Source of the DNA: Glandiceps talaboti
Lineage: Eukaryota > Hemichordata > Enteropneusta > Spengelidae
Assembly: GCF_964340395.1 (NCBI RefSeq)
Contig: NC_135550.1
Coordinates: 30,263,176-30,327,175 of the forward strand
Direction: 5' to 3'
DNA length: 64,000 bases
Shown here: in pieces, positions 62,563 through 64,000 of the stretch
Layout: the number at the start of each line of letters is the position of its first letter
How positions within the stretch are numbered: position 1 is the stretch's first letter
The notes under the pieces: model-generated
What the model saw: only the letters and a program-made list of their open reading frames with translations
Told to the model about the DNA's origin: nothing
Databases searched by the model: none
Position numbers and translations under genes: made by a program

Positions 62563-62917
62563 GGTTCTTATATAGCGCTTTCCCACACCGTGCTCAAAGC
62601 GCTTTACAATTATTAGCCCTGGCTCGGATCAGAACGGCACAACGGCCATTTAGTCTTCCTCAACTCCCCGGGGAGCATACAATCCATTGCAGCCATTTAA
62701 GCGCATAGGATTAAAGCCTTCACATTGCAACCTACATCCTACCAGGTCCCCAATTATACAGCTGGGTTGACTGAAGCACAGTCGTGGTTCAAATCTTGCC
62801 CAAGGACTTTAGCCACTCAGAAACAAACAGCAGGCAGCGACAGGGCTCGAACCTGCAACCTGTAGATTCCAAGCCAGTCACGCTAACCATTCACCCATCA
62901 TGACACACAATTGGGGT
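62563..62917 (-). mobile_element. tRNA-derived SINE-like element
   Basis: On the minus strand the head has an A-box (TGGTTAGCGTGACTGG, 62889-62874) and a B-box (GGTTCGAGCC, 62853-62844), the split promoter of tRNA genes. The body runs on to TATATAGCGCTTTCC and CTCAAAGCGCTTTACA motifs, seen in dispersed repeats of many marine animals. The 8-mer TAATGTTC flanks it at 62555-62562 and 62918-62925 and may be a target-site duplication. The tRNA-like part does not fold as a clean tRNA, so it is not a functional tRNA gene. Confidence 0.7.
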
Positions 62918-63022
62918 TAATGTTCTTGTAGGAAATCATAACCTACTTTTAGGTTTGAATAAATGGCCACTAGCAAAATGCCAGGCATGGTAGAGGAAAG
63001 ATGAGAGCCAAAATTCCCCATG

Positions 63023-63440
63023 GAACTGGATTCTAAGCTATACAAGACTGGATTCTAGGCTCACACGACTGAATTCTAGACTACACACGACTGGATTCTA
63101 GGCTACACATAACTGAATTCTAGACTACACACAACTGGATTCTAGACTACACACAACTGGATTCTAGGCTACACACGACTGGATTCTAGGCTACACACGA
63201 CTGGATTCTAGGCTACACATAACTGGATTCTAGACTACACACGACTGGATTCTAGGCTACAAACGACTGGATTCTAGGCTACACATAACTGGATTCTAGA
63301 CTACACATGACTGGATTCTAGGCTACACATAACTGGATTCTAGACTAAACAAGACTGGATTCTAGGCTACACATAACTGGATTCTAGACTAAACACGACT
63401 GGATTCTAGGCTACACATAACTGAATTCTAGACTACACAT
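63023..63440. repeat. 22-bp minisatellite, about 19 copies
   Basis: Unit near ACTGGATTCTAGGCTACACA. Copies alternate between GGCTACACATAA/CG and GACTACACACAA variants, suggesting 44-bp higher-order units in places. Confidence 0.92.
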
Positions 63441-63447
63441 GACGTAC

Positions 63448-63485
63448 ATATGTACATACGTACGTGCATGCACACACGCACATAC

Positions 63486-63533
<48 letters not shown>

Positions 63534-63611
63534 CATATATACATACAGACAGACAGACAGACATACGACATAGACATACAGACACAGATGCAGATACACA
63601 CACACACACAC

Positions 63612-63650
<39 letters not shown>

Positions 63651-63670
63651 AACAAACAGACAGACAGATG
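63448..63670. repeat. Compound microsatellite (GACA)n / (CA)n
   Basis: GACA tracts at 63487-63532, about 63546-63562 and 63614-63668, with a CA tract at about 63596-63613. All open frames here ([16 protein letters not shown]) are repeat translations. Confidence 0.95.
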
Positions 63671-64000
63671 TAGACACAGACAATATACTTTTGAACTGGC
63701 TATTAAATGGATAAATCCATACTGTCTCTTCAGCACTGTATGTATATGTGAATCACTGTTACAGTATATTACTAAAGATTTCAATAAAGAGAATAACTGA
63801 TATGCTACCATTTATTTACTGATGGCAATATGTACCCCTCTAATGATAACATTTCTCTGTGTCCTCAGACCAGCTTGTCCATTTTATCTATGCATATGTG
63901 AACACAGAACATATGTTTAACCACATGTTCTGTGGATAATTATCATGCACTAATTACCATGTAGTCATGGCTTACATACCACTAGGGAGCTACTAAGTAT

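Noticed and set aside
62829-62905. tRNA gene
   Set aside because: The A and B boxes are present but the arms do not pair as a proper tRNA; it is the head of a SINE-like element.
63023-63440. Regularly spaced repeats resembling a CRISPR array
   Set aside because: The units are contiguous 22-mers without unique spacers, in an animal genome; this is a minisatellite.
63411-63811. Several long open frames on both strands rich in VCLSVCLS or RQTDRQTD
   Set aside because: They are direct translations of the GACA and CA microsatellites.
61896-64000. Searched by eye for the ER first zinc finger exon (CEGCKAFFKR type) on the minus strand
   Set aside because: Nothing resembling it is present; the stretch is repeats and intron, so the exon must lie outside the window.

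Overview
This is a piece of an intron-rich, AT-rich animal nuclear genome. There are no bacterial-type operons. Coding sequence occurs as short exons with GT-AG junctions and compatible phases, separated by introns of up to about 5 kb, and the window carries microsatellites, minisatellites and a tRNA-derived SINE-like element. The two recognisable genes, a KASH-domain nesprin and an estrogen-receptor-type nuclear receptor, point to a bilaterian. An ER gene outside vertebrates fits a cephalochordate or a spiralian (mollusc, annelid, brachiopod and similar). I cannot assign the species from sequence alone.

Positions 778-50454, plus strand: the 3' part of a SYNE1/SYNE2-type gene (nesprin). I could place 37 coding exons that join in frame and encode about 2,614 residues: some twenty spectrin-like repeats, a Ser/Arg/Pro-rich linker near the C-terminus, and a C-terminal KASH domain (transmembrane segment plus a luminal tail ending GPPPI). 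The first exon (778-831) has an in-frame upstream stop, an ATG and a phase-0 donor, so it looks like an alternative start for a shorter isoform. The actin-binding calponin-homology domains of giant nesprins are not in the window. A 3' UTR of about 1.5 kb follows, with several AATAAA signals.

Positions about 51940-57795: intergenic DNA with pentanucleotide, 26/31-bp and CT repeats and no gene that I can support.

Positions 57796-61895, minus strand: the last five coding exons of an estrogen receptor (NR3 family): second zinc finger, hinge, whole ligand-binding domain and a short F tail. The first zinc finger and N-terminus must lie beyond the window. Helix 12 is near-identical to vertebrate ER, but two residues that grip estradiol (Glu353 and His524, human ER-alpha numbering) are both Gln here. 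The flank at 61900-64000 holds a 42-bp array, a SINE-like element, a 22-bp array and GACA/CA microsatellites.

The main result is gene order. Nesprin and ER lie tail to tail, the arrangement of human SYNE1-ESR1 and SYNE2-ESR2. This is a linkage that predates the vertebrate genome duplications, here in a genome with single, undiverged-looking exon phases in the DNA-binding domain.
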